A stretch of 64,000 nucleotides of DNA, taken from positions 806,001-870,000 of the forward strand of contig JBCAML010000011.1 of assembly GCA_038503075.1 (NCBI GenBank), written 5' to 3'. Under the pieces are notes generated by a model. The model had not been told where the DNA came from and searched no databases. It saw nothing but the letters and a program-made list of their open reading frames with translations. Within the stretch, counting starts at the first letter, position 1; each line of letters starts with the position of its first letter. Of this stretch, positions 1 to 12,151 are shown piece by piece. The DNA comes from Gyromitra esculenta. Its lineage: Eukaryota; Ascomycota; Pezizomycetes; Pezizales; Discinaceae. The position numbers and the translations under genes were made by a program.

Positions 1-1522
1 GGACGATTGAGCAAACTCCGAATATCTCGAGACTCGATGAGAATCCCACACTAACTACGGTCAACATATCGCCGGTCTCTCTCATGGAGAAAATTGACAC
101 TCACGAGCCCACCGCCAATGAACATGAAGGCTATTGATACGTGTTCCAAGTCTCCATGTGACCAGGCACCACCCGCACCAGCGAGATGTTCCAGAAATAC
201 ATTGGAGCACCCGTAGACGAACATCACTGCAGATTCCAACATCTCGGCCGAGGGTATTGATTCTCTCCACTTTCCTCCATATTCCCGAGGAGGCCTAAGA
301 TTCCAAGCCTGCGGAAAGGCTCGTCAGAACTTGGCCAAATTAAAGGGGGGAAGCAGTGTTTACCCATCCGAGCTCACTGAAGGCGCCTAGCCATCTTCCT
401 AACGTAAGAACCCCGTAGAGAAAGAAGATGCCACCCTTGATGAAGTGCGCAAGACCGTTGAAGACGCGGTCCCCCATCTGCCGCAGAAGCGCCACATCAG
501 TACGGCGCGACGGGGACCCACCAGAATTAAAATAAAATAAAAAAGCTTGATTCCACTTACGAATATCCCGCTGCCAGTCACAACGCCCAAACAGATCTGC
601 ACGAACCCCAGCATCACCAGCGAGCGCTCAACCAGGGAATAGCCAAAGCTGCTAATTTCCACGACACGCCTATTAAACACGAACGGCATGTAACGGGACA
701 GGAAATTCTCGAGGCCGCTCGTGTCTACGAGGCGTCTGGCAAAGGGCACCCTTCTTTCGCGAGGCAGGTTCAGGTGCGGAAGGTCCAAGCTCTCAAGATT
801 GGTATGTCCACGATCACCGTACAGAGAGGACGTTGAAGGAGATCTAGAGTAGTATTCCTCCGTGCCCTGTCCACTGTCGCCAGAAGGGCGATGTGCTTGC
901 TCTTCTTCTTCTATCGATACCGGGATAAAGCCCGATCTCTCCTCCTTGCTACCGAGACGCTCGGGGAGCGCTGACCTCACAACCGTTCCTAGAACCCCCA
1001 AAGCGGACTGCACCACCAGTATCCAGATAATAGCCCATCCGAGTTTGCGGTAAGAATTGTTTGGATACAGATCAGGGGTAGCGTTATCGTAAAGGAAGCC
1101 CAGGAATGCGCCTACACCGTGCGAAGCGAGGAATAGTAATTTGGCTGGAAAATGATACCGCGAACCAGAAATATGAAGCACGGCCGCTTATGGATCCCAA
1201 CGTCAATAAAAGCCCATGAACATGAAACCTCTATAGCACCGAATAAGTAAATAAATAAAAAATACTCACAAACAGGCATAACTAATATCCACCCAATAGA
1301 TATTAACAAAATATGCCCATAGAGCAAGCCTCTATGTTCTGGGAAAGTGAAATAATTCTGGAGATCATGTGTCGTCGTGGGCGCATGGCCCATGTGTTCA
1401 TGCTCGTGCTCGTGCTCATGCTCATGTTCATGTTCATGTTCATGTCCATCATGCGCGTAAACCACACCCAGACAAAAAAAAATCAGGCACAGGAGTCCTA
1501 CTTTAGATCGTAGACCGAGCAT
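1..1522 (-). CDS. YTP1-like integral membrane protein (partial, runs off left edge)
   Basis: This is a multi-pass membrane protein of the fungal Ytp1 family, whose biochemical role is unknown. The start at 1522 opens with a signal-peptide-like hydrophobic stretch ending VVYAHDG, then an uninterrupted His-Glu dipeptide tract, then a DUF2427-like segment (HRGLLYGHILL, SIGWILVMPV). Introns at 1197-1269, 478-560 and 309-363 join in frame. After them come an N-terminal membrane domain (SRYHFPAKLLF), a variable Ser/Glu-rich cytosolic linker, further membrane segments (GLAHFIKGGIFFLYG) and the family hallmark CSNVFLEHL followed by DLEHVSIAFMF. The C-terminus lies outside the window. The His-Glu tract suggests metal binding, which is inference. 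The family call rests on remembered motifs of Ytp1 proteins. Confidence 0.85.
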
Positions 1523-2818
1523 CTCGAATAGAATTCTTCCACCAGCAACAACTGTGAATTCTGTGCCGACCTCTGGAAGTAGAGAAAGAAAAATGCGCGC
1601 ATAGCTCTTCCTCCCATTACTTAAATGATGCCCCCTCCCCTCGTCTCCACCACCACCACTGCCGATGTGTTAGAAATGCATTCGGAGGCCGTCGGGCCTT
1701 AAAGCTACCGACTGATTTACGAAAAAGGTGACTTTTCCGTAGAAGGAAAGCAAAGCCCAGACCACGAGGTTGAAAGCTGTCCGCGGTGGAATCCTCTAGT
1801 GACGAAGATGACGTACTTAATCGTTGTCGTATCGACTGGGGGGGTTGTTACTCACCATCATGCGAGGAAATGAGCAATAGGCTCTTCTTTCCCGGCAAAT
1901 TAAGTCGCCAAGATCCTATGGAGGTTAGTAGTCCGATGATGTTTTTTTTTTCTATTAGACCAAAATTCGGTTTTTTTTATGTGTGTGTCTATTTCCAAAG
2001 CAGCAAGGCCAATGATCGCTTTTCTACGGGGTGGGTGGTGCATGTGCGTTCCCGAGTACAGTAGATTTGTCAACCTAACCCCAATCCTAAGACCGGTACC
2101 ATTGATATTACTGAAGCAGCGTCATAAAGTTTAGCTGACACCCCCCCTCTCCTCATTCTTATCTCTCTTCCTCCAGTCTTCTTCTTCGGAATCACCGGCA
2201 CGTCACTGAAGTTATGCATGTTGTTGACTTTGAGGTAGAGTTGTTGATTACGGCATTACGGATTTACGGGTTTCCGGGTGATCCGAAATCCCCGTCTTGG
2301 GTTTTTCTCCCCCTCACAACCAAACCCTCGCGAACAAAAGGCACATGTAGCTTCACGAATTGAGGAGCCATACACTAGTATTAGATAGTAGAATCTGATT
2401 TCAGATATTATCTCTCGATAAACAGCAGTGTAGGATTTTCTAAAAAAACTGGATAGCGAATATGCCCAGAAGACAAAAACCTATCCTCTTCCTTCCTTCC
2501 ATCTATCTAGCCGGTGGGACGCGGAAATAAATAAATAAAATGGGTTTGATATAGCTTGTATATTCTGATGCTTTTCGATGCAACTCCTCCATTTAGCGGT
2601 ATTTGGCAATTTCCCACCGCTACTGCAGCGTGGGAGTCAGCTGGCCCTCTGCTGATACAGAGTAAAATCACCCCACTGATCCATTATCGACCCCTCCTCG
2701 GCGGGAGTCTTTTGAACTACGATGGATGGCGGTTTTTTTTTTCCCTTTCAACTTACATGTAGTCCGCCACATAACCCCCCCCCTCACCTCCCATCATAGA
2801 TAACTTTTTTGTTTTGTT
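1523..2818. other. intergenic, no gene seen
   Basis: This stretch lies upstream of the YTP1-like gene and downstream of EFM5. It has AT-rich and poly-T tracts and short open frames without recognisable protein character. I see no RNA gene or repeat in it. Confidence 0.6.
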
Positions 2819-4116
2819 TTAATAATCACACTCCCTTTTAAGGGTATCGATATGCTCCCACTTCAGATTCTCGCTCTCCCAGGAAGAGTAGCAGAGGAAC
2901 TCGTTGCTAAGACCCTTCATATGTCGCACGTCGAACGTGGTCGTGCGGAGCCCGGCCTGCCGATATAGTTTCTCGACTAGACCTTGCATTCGCTCCCCTG
3001 TGCATACGATTATCCGCACGTTGTTGTTGTCAGGGCTCCACGGCTTCGACATCCAGCGTACTGTGAGCGCCGCTAAATTGTTGTACCGGAATTTGTCAGC
3101 GCGAAGCGAAGATGAAGCACAGCTGCGGAACCACCCCTCTCCTCTCCTCCCTTGCTCCTTCCCTTGTCTATGGGAGGAAGGGAGGTAGAGTAATGCTTAC
3201 CTAGCCCGGTAATTGCTACGGGAGCCAGGGTGAAGCGATAAGGGTGGGGGAAGGGTGAGGGTGAGAAGGGTGGGGTGGGGGGAATAGTTGGGGATTGTAG
3301 GGAACCATACATTTCGTCTGACAATCATTGCTCAAAAACGGCGGATCCAGCATAATCCGATCAAACTTCCCTTTAAAAGACGATGGCAGCCGCAGCGGGA
3401 ACTTGAAATCGTAATGAACAAACTCCTCGAATAGATCAAAGCGTTCGTCGAACTCGAGCAAGTAGACTTTAATATTTTTGGATACCCGACCGGACGCCTA
3501 TGTGCCGTTTTTTCCCCCTCAGTACAATTTACTCCGATAGCACGGGGGGTTTTTTTTAGAGCTTTCGTTATGTACATACCTTCATTTCCTGGATCTTGAC
3601 AAACACACTCGGCGCCGACACAATGCCAATAACCGTATCGTCCGTCGCGCCCTCCAAGAGCTCTTCTGCGAATGTCTGCGCCGTACGATGATCATACCAG
3701 AACTATATACACCACGAAAACACACCCTCCCCTCTCTCTCCATAAGCTTAAATCCACCCACCACCAGCGGGCCAGTGTGTAAGGGAGGGACCAAACCCAC
3801 CTGACTGTGTTGCCAATCCTCTTCAAAGTCATTGATCGTGACGATTCTCCCCCGCTCCACGTGGTCCTCCTCCGCCTTCTTCTTGAGCGCCTCGAACCGC
3901 TGTTGTCGCTCGTCTTTCTCGCTCAGGAACGCCTTCAGTGCCGCTTGTGCTTCCGGAGAGAGTCTATTAGATTCAGAAACCGATTAAAAAAAAGATAGTT
4001 CGTTCTAGTTAGCTCCGCCGTTTTTTGTTTTTTTTTGGAAGGGGGGGAAGTTATATAAAGGAGGGTGAGAGATCAGACTGGATATCATCATCTTCGGTAT
4101 CGGATGAGATGGCCAT
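2819..4116 (-). CDS. EFM5: protein-lysine N-methyltransferase EFM5 (elongation factor 1-alpha methyltransferase)
   Basis: EFM5-type enzymes use S-adenosylmethionine to methylate a lysine of translation elongation factor eEF1A in the cytosol. Five exons (4116-4079, 3963-3801, 3702-3580, 3497-3311, 3072-2819) join in frame to 254 residues, the usual family size. The N-terminus is acidic (MAISSDTEDDDIQ). It is followed by the family segment LSPEAQAALKAFL, a region ending DFEEDWQHSQFWY, then APSVFVK, YLLEFDERF, the class I methyltransferase catalytic motif DPPFL followed by CQTK, then CTGERM and the C-terminal HMKGLSNEF. The last intron (3073-3310) is long for this window. It is divergent from SF3A3. 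The start was chosen because it gives the acidic leader and in-frame splicing. Confidence 0.92.
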
Positions 4117-5512
4117 TTTTTTTCTTTCTTTCTTCCTTTATTGAGAGCGGTTGGTTAGACTGGGTGGGTGGCTGCGCTATTGTTTTTATAAGGGGGGTAA
4201 ATGATGGAGTTGCAGGCAGGAGGGGGAACGCTCAGATCAGCCGTAGCGGTGAGCATGGCGAAGAGTACTTACACGTGATGGAAGGTTTTCTTTTTTTTCT
4301 GGAAATTTGAGTTTTTGGGTTGAGGATTTCTGGAGTTGCGGGTGCTCTTTGGGAGAGCTTGGAGTTTAGGGATTGTATGTAACCAGAGCTGTGGAACTTG
4401 GCTTGTTTTGAGACTGAGATGTGGGGGAGTTTTGGTTTTGAGGTTTTGGTGTTTTTTTTTAGCTAGGGTTAGGGCATTGGTTGGGTTGATGTTTCTAACT
4501 TTAATGTTAGTCTCGTCACTTGTGGAGGCTTCACTGTAGATCACGCTTTTTATTTAGGGAAATGCGCGGGTTTTCAGAATAGCTTTATCGTTAATCCGAT
4601 ATTATTATCTATTACTCGATCCGGGAAACAGTTATGCTAGAAGGTTAGAGACTTGCTGGACCTAGTTTTCCAGTTGGTATCGGGATGGCCTGGGAACAGA
4701 GGGAATAACGAGGATACGGTATAAACAGGAATCCTGCAAATCCCTTTCAAGTTCGACTTGAGCAATCCCGATTTGCTAAAACCCTCGTTATTCTCCTTCA
4801 TTGTCTCCCCACAAATCCAATACAACCTAGCCCTACACCCCAGACCCCAGACCCCAAACCCAATAGAAATCATAAAATGGCTATTAATCGATAGTCATCT
4901 AACCCTCAAAAAACTCTAAAGTCACATCCAGGTCGTGGCTGCCAGATGTATCTAACCAATCCAATCACCAATCAAACCCTAATCCAATCTTAAAGCAACT
5001 TAAAGTTAGCCACCATCCACACAACCAAATGAAACCAAAGATCGAAATAAAAGTATTGGGGAAGTATAAGGATAAATCAGAGAGGCTCGCATGCTAAAAT
5101 TTGTAACCATGTATTTGTCTTCAAGACTAATCGAATTTTTTTTATGTCTCATCATGTTGGGGGTGGGGAAAGAATATCAAACGCTTCAATGCAAAGAAAG
5201 AGATGGGGAGTAATAAACTGACCTTATATTTGGATAACTGTTAACATATTTATGTTAGTTACCAATCCCACGAACCAGAAAGAACGAAGGAGAGTGGGAG
5301 GAAAAAAAACTGTTTGCAAGTTGCAACCCTACCACGTTAAAAACTCACTTATATCGTCAGAGCCGGGTAACCATCGACTCGTTGCCACGATTACCCTACC
5401 TACGCGTCCAACCCTGACCCACCAGTTATTCGCAGCAAAAAGCCAAACAACAGCTTCACATCCCTAGCACCTTCACCACCACCAAACCCCCCCCCAATAC
5501 CTCCCATACATC
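4117..5512. promoter_or_regulatory. divergent intergenic region between EFM5 and SF3A3
   Basis: About 1.4 kb separates the two start codons. It is AT-rich with scattered CCCTAA/TTAGGG-like hexamers that do not form a tandem array. It must contain both promoters. No conserved coding signal is visible, and the open frames here are low-complexity. Confidence 0.5.
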
Positions 5513-7219
5513 ATGGGTATTCTCGACGAACAGCGCAGTCTCTACGAGGACCTTGAGCGTCTCGAGCAAGCATGCGCCGACCGAAGTCTCGAGGAACCAA
5601 AAACCGTAAGCTGAATTGACAATATCGTGGCGGACACATTACTAACAGCCCTCAGATCCGAGAGCGCCTCTTGCGCGACCACCAGATCTCTAAATTCGTC
5701 GACCGCTTCCAGCAACAAAGTAGCAGACTCCTCGATATCCAAGCCGACGCCGACGGGTTACCTCTCCCCTTTCCCCTCCCCTCCCCTCCCTCCTGACCTT
5801 ATTCTCAGTCCACTAACATCCCCCAAATAGTGTCCGACAAAGAGAAATCGACTCCCTATCCGCCAAAGATCCCTTCGACGAATTCTACCGCCAACTAAGC
5901 TCGATAAAAGACTTCCACCGCCGCTACCCCAACGAGCCCGTCGAGAACCTCGAGCGCGCCTACAAGCGCCGTCCCATCGTGCCCGAAAACGGCGAATACA
6001 TATCCACGAACGAGATCGACACGATGTTCACCGGGGAGGAGTCTAGCGGGCGGTTCTTCGACCTGACGCGGTGCCACGAGGAGTATCTGAATCTGCCGGG
6101 GGTCAAGAAGCGGACTACGTATCTGCAGTACCTGGGGCTATTTGATAAGTTTGAGAGGTTCCAGCGCGTGCAGAAAATGAATGATCGGTACTTTGCGTAT
6201 GTTAATGCGCTGGCGGAGTATTTGGAGAGCTTTCTGGCGAGGACGAGGCCGTTACAGAATCCGGAGGGAGTGGTGAAGGGGATTGAAGGGGATTTTGAAA
6301 AGGCGTGGGAAGAGGATGCGGTGCCGGGGTGGGGGAAGTTGGCGGTGGGGGAGGGGCCAGAGGTTGGGCCGAGGCAGGAGGCGGTTGTGAAGGAGGAATT
6401 TTGGTGCCCGGTTTGTGCTAAGGGGTTTGCGAATAAGAATGTTTTTGAGCATCATTTTGCGAGTAAGAAGCATAAGAGGGAGGCGGCGAAGGCAGAGGCG
6501 GATGGCGGGGCAGCGGACGTGACGGAGGGGGAGGCCAGGAGTAATGGGAATGATATGGCGAAGCTGAAGGATAAGGCGGTTGCTGAAAGAGAGTGGAGGG
6601 TGGTCAAGCTGACGGAGATGATGAAGGTGGAGAGGGAGGGGACAATGACGAATGTAGAAAGGAAACAGTCGCTGACGGAGAGAGAACGACGGGTATGTGT
6701 TCCCTTTGCGCGATCAGTGTTCGTGCTGCACTATCTAATACTCTGGCGCAGATGGAACTCGAAGCTCTCTATCAAGAAAACAGCGCGGACCCCAGCCCAG
6801 ACGGCGGCAACATCTCGGACGAAGACAACGACGACGAGAAGATCTACAATCCCCTCAAGCTCCCCCTGGCCTGGGACGGTAAGCCGATCCCCTACTGGCT
6901 ATACAAGCTGCACGGGCTGGGCGTCGAGTTCCCCTGTGAGATCTGCGGGAACTTTGTGTACATGGGCCGACGGGCGTTCGACAAACATTTCAACGAGCAC
7001 CGGCACACGTACGGGCTGCGGTGTCTGGGGATCACCAACACAACGCTGTTCCGCGAGATTACCAAGATCGACGAGGCGCAGAGACTGTGGGAGAAGCTGG
7101 AGGGCGACAAGAAGAAGAAGAAGCAGGCGAACGAGACGGTCGAGGAGATGGAGGACGGACAGGGGAACGTGATGCCCAGAAAAGTGTACGAGGATCTGCA
7201 GAAGCAGGGCCTGCTCTGA
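5513..7219 (+). CDS. SF3A3: splicing factor 3A subunit 3 (SF3a60 / Prp9 / Sap61)
   Basis: A component of the SF3a complex of U2 snRNP, needed for pre-spliceosome assembly in the nucleus. Introns 5606-5655, 5757-5830 and 6693-6751 leave 507 codons, close to the usual family length of about 500. The N-terminus (MGILDEQRSLYEDLERLE) is family-typical. A central C2H2 finger reads CPVCAKGF..HHFASKKHKR. The C-terminal signature includes YWLYKLHGL, then a second finger CEICGNFVYMG..FNEHRH and GLRCLGITNT. The middle of the protein is Glu/Lys-rich. The start follows a C-rich leader and is the first ATG in frame with the first splice junction. UBP8 follows 660 bp downstream on the same strand. Confidence 0.95.
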
Positions 7220-7881
7220 GATGTGTGTGTGTGTTTTTACTTTTATGTCCACGGCATCTGTTCATTTCATTCCAGCTTTGTATTTCCTTCTTGTCTGTAC
7301 CATAGAGTAGCATAATGCAAGACGAGTGATTCCTGATGACCCAGCACCTGGAGCTCACCTATCACCGTCACATCGAGAGATCGGGATTCACGCAGGATGG
7401 GATAACGGGCACTGTGGAAACAATTGGCTGCACTGGTTCTCTTGGGGCAGTGCCATTGGGTTCTCTTATCTCGCATGATCTCCGGCAGGCGATGGGTGAT
7501 TTCGCCGGCTGCACCACATCTGGGCAGACCAAAGGGGAAGGAGGAGTTTATTTGAGCTGTGGGCCAGAGACACCCGATTGGCTGCTTGATGCTTTCCACC
7601 ACCACAGCCCATAGCCCACCGCCCACCGCCCTTCTGTGGAGTGTCTACATGTAAGCAGAGTATCTGTCTGGAATAGCTGAACAGGGTCTTCAGCCTCATG
7701 AACCCTAGTAGCCCTAGTCAACTGAGACAATTTCCGCCAAACTACTTTAAACTGCGCGCCGCAAACAACCTCGTCCTGTCCTCGTCCCCGTTCTCGTCCC
7801 CCCAGCGCCCGTATTCTCTCTCTCTCCCTCCCACCACTGCTGCCACTGCTGTATCAGCGCCCCCGCCCACCCCCCGCCCCC
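7220..7881. other. intergenic, SF3A3 terminator and UBP8 promoter
   Basis: The upstream part follows the SF3A3 stop with a TG-rich stretch. The last 100 bases before UBP8 are a strongly CT-rich leader (about 7770-7881), typical of filamentous-fungal promoters. No gene is evident. Confidence 0.55.
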
Positions 7882-10012
7882 ATGAGTCCCACTATAGTCC
7901 TCAAGCGACCGCCTACTGCAGCGGGAGGCCCTGTGTCGGCATCTCCGAAGGCTGTCAAGAACGGCAAGCCCGCGCCCGCCAGCGCGACGTCCTACGGCTG
8001 TGGTTAGAAACTCTCCATTCCTCCCTAAACTAGTTTTTATTTATTTCTATTTCCATCTTTCTCTCTCTCTTTCTCTCTCTCCCTCCTCTTTTCTCCCTCT
8101 CCTGGAGTTGCGTAATTACTATCATTGCTAATAATAACTCTAACGCGACTTTTGGTGCTTTCTTTTCCCTACCAGACCACATCAAGAACCTGTTCCAGAG
8201 ATCCAAAACCACAAAAACATACTATACAGGCGCCACCCGCGTCGCCTTCGACTCGATCCGGACTACCGCCCAGAGCTGCGGAGAGTGCGAATGCAGGTTC
8301 AAAATCACAAGGACACTGCTGTGTATGCAGTGTCCGAACGTCTACTGTCCCAAAGACGCGAAGCTGCACTCGGTGGATAAGGAGCATGTATTTGGTGTGT
8401 TGTTGGGCACTCCTAGGGGAGGAGGCAGTGGTGGTGGTGGGAAGGGAATAGGTGAGGGTTGTTCTAACGGTGTATGTGGGGGATAGGCATTGATTCACGG
8501 AGCGGCCACGTCTATTGCTTCCTCTGCGAGGACTTTATCTACGATCCCACGCTGGAGGAGATCCGAATGGAGCGAGAAGCATCGATAGAAGGAGGACGTG
8601 AGTTTTTCTGTCCCTCCCCCCCTGCTATATATCTCGCATGGCTATACATACTGACCTGGCTTTCCCCTCCCCTCCCAGCGCGCAAACGCCGCCGCACAGA
8701 TGGCCATAACCCCACCCCCGAGGACCTCAAGTGCATCAGAGACAACACCAGGACCGCGCCGTGCCTGGCCACTGGTCTGCGGGGCTTCCTCAACATGGGC
8801 AGCACCTGCTTCATGTCGGTGGTGCTCCAATCGCTGATCCACAACCCGCTCGTCCGCAACTTCTACCTCTCCGACGGCCACAGGCCCAAAGAATGCACAA
8901 ACATAAACTGCATGTCCTGCGCCATGGACGAGGTCTTCTCCGCCTTCTTCGCCACCGACAAGGTCGACGGCTTCGGCCCCGTGAACCTGCTCACGACATC
9001 GTGGAAGTGCGAAGAAACCCTCGCGGGCTACAAGCAGCAGGACGCCCACGAGTACCTCCAGTTCCTGCTGAACCAGCTGCACGTAACCAACGGCGGAAAC
9101 ACCGACACCAAGGACGACCCGTGCAAATGCATCATCCACCGCTCGTTCTACGGTAAGCTGCAGAGCGACGTGACCTGCGAGGGGTGCGCGAACGTCACGA
9201 CGACCTTCGACCCAATGATGGACCTGAGTCTCGACCTGCGCATCAAAGCCAAGAAGAAAAGCCAGCTTTCCGCGGACGGCGCTGAGCCGACGATGCAGAC
9301 GCTGCAGGAGTGCTTGGAGCGCTACACGAGTAACGAGAAACTAGGCGTCGATAACTACATCTGCGGGAACTGTTCACAGCAGGGTCAGAGCGCGTTGAAA
9401 CAGCTAACTGTTAAGCAGCTTCCTCCGGTATTATGTATCCAGCTCAAGGTTTCCCCCCCCTCCCTCCCTCCCACTTTTCCTCTTCCTACGGTGTGGTGTG
9501 GTGTGGTGTGGACGCATCTGATATGGTGGTGTAGCGCTTCGAACACTCTTCGGTCGGGTCTTCGAAAGTCGGATCCTCGAAAATAGATACCAAGATCCGG
9601 TTCCCTATGCAGCTGGATATGACACCATACACCACGCGCGTACGCCGAAAATCCAAACCCTCCGACAGCAGCAGCAGCAGTAAACCGGTGCGGCCAAGCG
9701 GAACGTATATATACGATTTACTGAGCGTCGTGGTTCACAGAGGCCAGATTAGTAGTGGACACTACGTGAGCTATTCGCGTGAGAACGGACAGGTTGGTTT
9801 TTACTACCCCCCCCTTATCCCAGTGTAGTTGGGGGAAGACCGATTATAGTGATGAGGGCTCACGAGAAGAAATACAAAACTCATGTTTTTGGCTGGTTTT
9901 TAAGGAACAGTGGTTCAGGTTTGATGATAGCGTTGTCACGCTTGCTACCGAGAAGGACGTGTTAGGCGAGCAGGCGTATCTATTGTTTTACGTGGTGCGG
10001 AATCTGAGTTGA
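7882..10012 (+). CDS. UBP8: ubiquitin carboxyl-terminal hydrolase UBP8 (SAGA deubiquitinase, USP22 family)
   Basis: Ubp8 removes ubiquitin from histone H2B as the catalytic subunit of the SAGA deubiquitination module. Introns 8003-8175, 8395-8486, 8598-8678, 9449-9534 and 9793-9904 leave exactly 528 codons. The N-terminal ZnF-UBP domain shows CDHIKNLF, CGECEC and CMQCPNVYC. The peptidase domain opens with the Cys box GLRGFLNMGSTCFMSVVLQ (catalytic C in the STC triplet). It continues with the QQDAHEYLQFLL motif and a zinc knuckle (CEGC..CGNC). The His box is SGHYVSYSRENGQ, followed after the last intron by EQWFRFDDSVV. All catalytic boxes are intact. It is convergent with RPN9. Confidence 0.95.
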
Positions 10013-10542
10013 GGTTTGAACCGGTAGGGCATAGAAGGGGCGGGAGAGGGAATCAAGAACCAAAGGTGGGTGGGAAAGAGTAGGCATAATACCAATAGCA
10101 CCGGAGGAGGAGAGGAAGGAGAAAGAGAAAGAGAAGAAGCAGAAAAAACAGAAACAGAAACAGAATAAGGTGTTTTCCAAATTGAGGAGAGGAGGGAAAG
10201 GGGTATGGAGGGCGGATACAGGCGCAACTGAAAGGCTACTTAATCTAATTATTGCTTTGGGTATTCATTTTGTTTATAACACCGTTTCTTCTTCTCTTTC
10301 TTCAGGCGCCGAGGCGGATAGCTTTTACTTTGTATGGGTCTTCCCTCGCTGGCGGGAACACTCGCTGGCAGTGATATCTTGGAGATCCACATTTGCGTAG
10401 AGTATGAACGTTTCCATCAAGTCAATGATTACAGAACACCATATCTGGACCCTTGCTTCATTCCCACATCAAGAAGCTATTTTATTTTATTGTAGTGTAT
10501 GCAAACAGTACCTCGACATGAAGAAGAAAAACGCCTATCCGT
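10013..10542. other. convergent 3' intergenic region (UBP8 / RPN9)
   Basis: Both flanking genes end here, so it should hold two terminators. There is a purine-rich run at about 10105-10160 (GAAAGAGAAAGAG type) and a T/A-rich stretch near 10480. No gene is seen. Confidence 0.55.
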
Positions 10543-11828
10543 CTAAGCCTCCACTGGCGCCGCCAACCTAGTCTCCATCCAGGCACCCATCTTGTTCACA
10601 CTCTCGTCCCAATCCAGCAGCCGCTGCTTCATACTTGTGATCTGGTCCTTATCTAGCACCTTCGGTTGCACCCACGAGATCCTCGCAACCTCCGCCACCT
10701 GATCAATAGATCCCCTCACCAGTCCCAAACTCAATGCCTTCATAAGCAGGTGCTCAACCTCCTCGGGATACACTCTCGTCTCCTCCAGAATGGTCGCAAA
10801 GCTCAATGCCCGGTCGTGCGGGGGTCGGCGGAAGACAGCTTCGGTAAGAGCCGACAAACAGATCTTCTCGCGGAGGAACTTGGATTGCTGTTCGAGTAGT
10901 GGCTGCTTCGACAGATGTCCAGAGAGCCCATGGAAGCGCGCAAGGTTGCCCGCGTTAAAGGCGAACAGGAGCTCACGCAGCCAGGCGTGCTCGGTGTTCT
11001 TGAGAGAGTCAAGGATGGGGTGAAGAAGGAGCTCTCCAAAGTTATAGATAGACTCGCCAAGGAGGGCAGCAACGGCGAGATTGTAAGCACGCTCTTGCTG
11101 TTCTTTCAGCGAGAGGTCTGCGACATTAACGCAGGCGAGATAGAGAAGGGCGTTTTTGTAGTAAGATGCAAACTCGAGTTTGGCCTAGACACTTATCAGC
11201 TTTTTTTTTGTGTGGGATAAACTTAGGGGAAGCACATACATTATAGTAATCGGCATTCACACGGTAGAACGAAGCGTGGACAACCGATTCCACCGAGTCA
11301 AACGTTTCCAGATGCTTTTCGGCATCATCCAGAGCTTTCCTCGCACCCTCCATATCCCGCAGGAGCAGCTTCACTCTTGCAACTTCGACCGTAGCATAGA
11401 CATAGGCATCCTTCGAATCCGGTTTATTGACCTTTGCTGCAAGAGATGTCAAGAACTCCAACGCTTCCTGGTTATCTAACTCCCAGCCATCAGCCCATCT
11501 TTCCCAGCACCAGACAATCGTAATGCTCGATGCGATTAACCGAAAACAAACCTTTACACTGCCTCGACGCCGACAAACCCAGCGTCACGAGCTTCAGCTG
11601 GTTGATCTTGTCCGAAAAGGTCAAGACAAAGTTTTTGTATATGGGGATGCGCTGCGGGGTGCTATCCGGATGCTCGAAGAACTGAAGAAGCACCTCGGTA
11701 AGCTGATGCCATAGCTTCCGTTCCCAGTAATCTTCAAAGTCGAGGAACAACGGCTGCAAGCTGGGCGGGGCAACTTCGTCTCGCTGCTGGATGAGGAACT
11801 CCGGGACTGGCTTCGGATCGATATCCAT
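10543..11828 (-). CDS. RPN9: 26S proteasome regulatory subunit RPN9 (PSMD13)
   Basis: A PCI-domain subunit of the 19S lid that helps assemble the 26S proteasome. Introns 11476-11551 and 11185-11239 join in frame and give 384 residues, matching the family size of about 380-400. The N-terminus MDIDPKPVPEFL leads into helical repeats (YWERKLWHQLTEVLLQF, FYRVNADYYN, ALLYLACV). The PCI/winged-helix end carries EEVEHLLMKALSLGLVRG followed by ARISWVQPKVLD, a Rpn9 hallmark. The start at 11828 is the ATG that opens this conserved N-terminus; upstream codons in the same frame look like 5' leader. It is divergent from NDUFA9. Confidence 0.94.
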
Positions 11829-12151
11829 TGCTGGGGGGAAGGGGCTACAGATGTGTATTAGATAGCGGGCAGAGAAACAGTTTGATGGATTGCAGAGATG
11901 GATGAAGTTGTGATTGATGAACAGAGGGCGTTCAGCATCACCACCTTCTCTCTGGTGGGTTGGACCCCAGAAGACGTAGATGCTAACCCTGACCCTGACC
12001 CTCCCCCCCAGCTGAATCATCAACTCTGGTCTCCCCCCTCCACGTGATTGTGGGGCACCTCACTCCAGTTTTGAAACATCCCCATATTTCGAGATCGCAC
12101 CCCCAAAGTCCCCCAATTCACCACAGCTCCACTCCTCCCTATCGCATACAA
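11829..12151. promoter_or_regulatory. divergent promoter RPN9 / NDUFA9
   Basis: Only 323 bp separate the two start codons. The stretch holds a CACGTG E-box palindrome near 12041-12046 and a short ACCCTG repeat near 11985-12003. A shared promoter is inferred from the spacing alone. Confidence 0.5.

Noticed and set aside
4860..5000. Telomere-like CCCTAA words
   Set aside because: Scattered single hexamers without tandem arrangement; flanked by ordinary genes.
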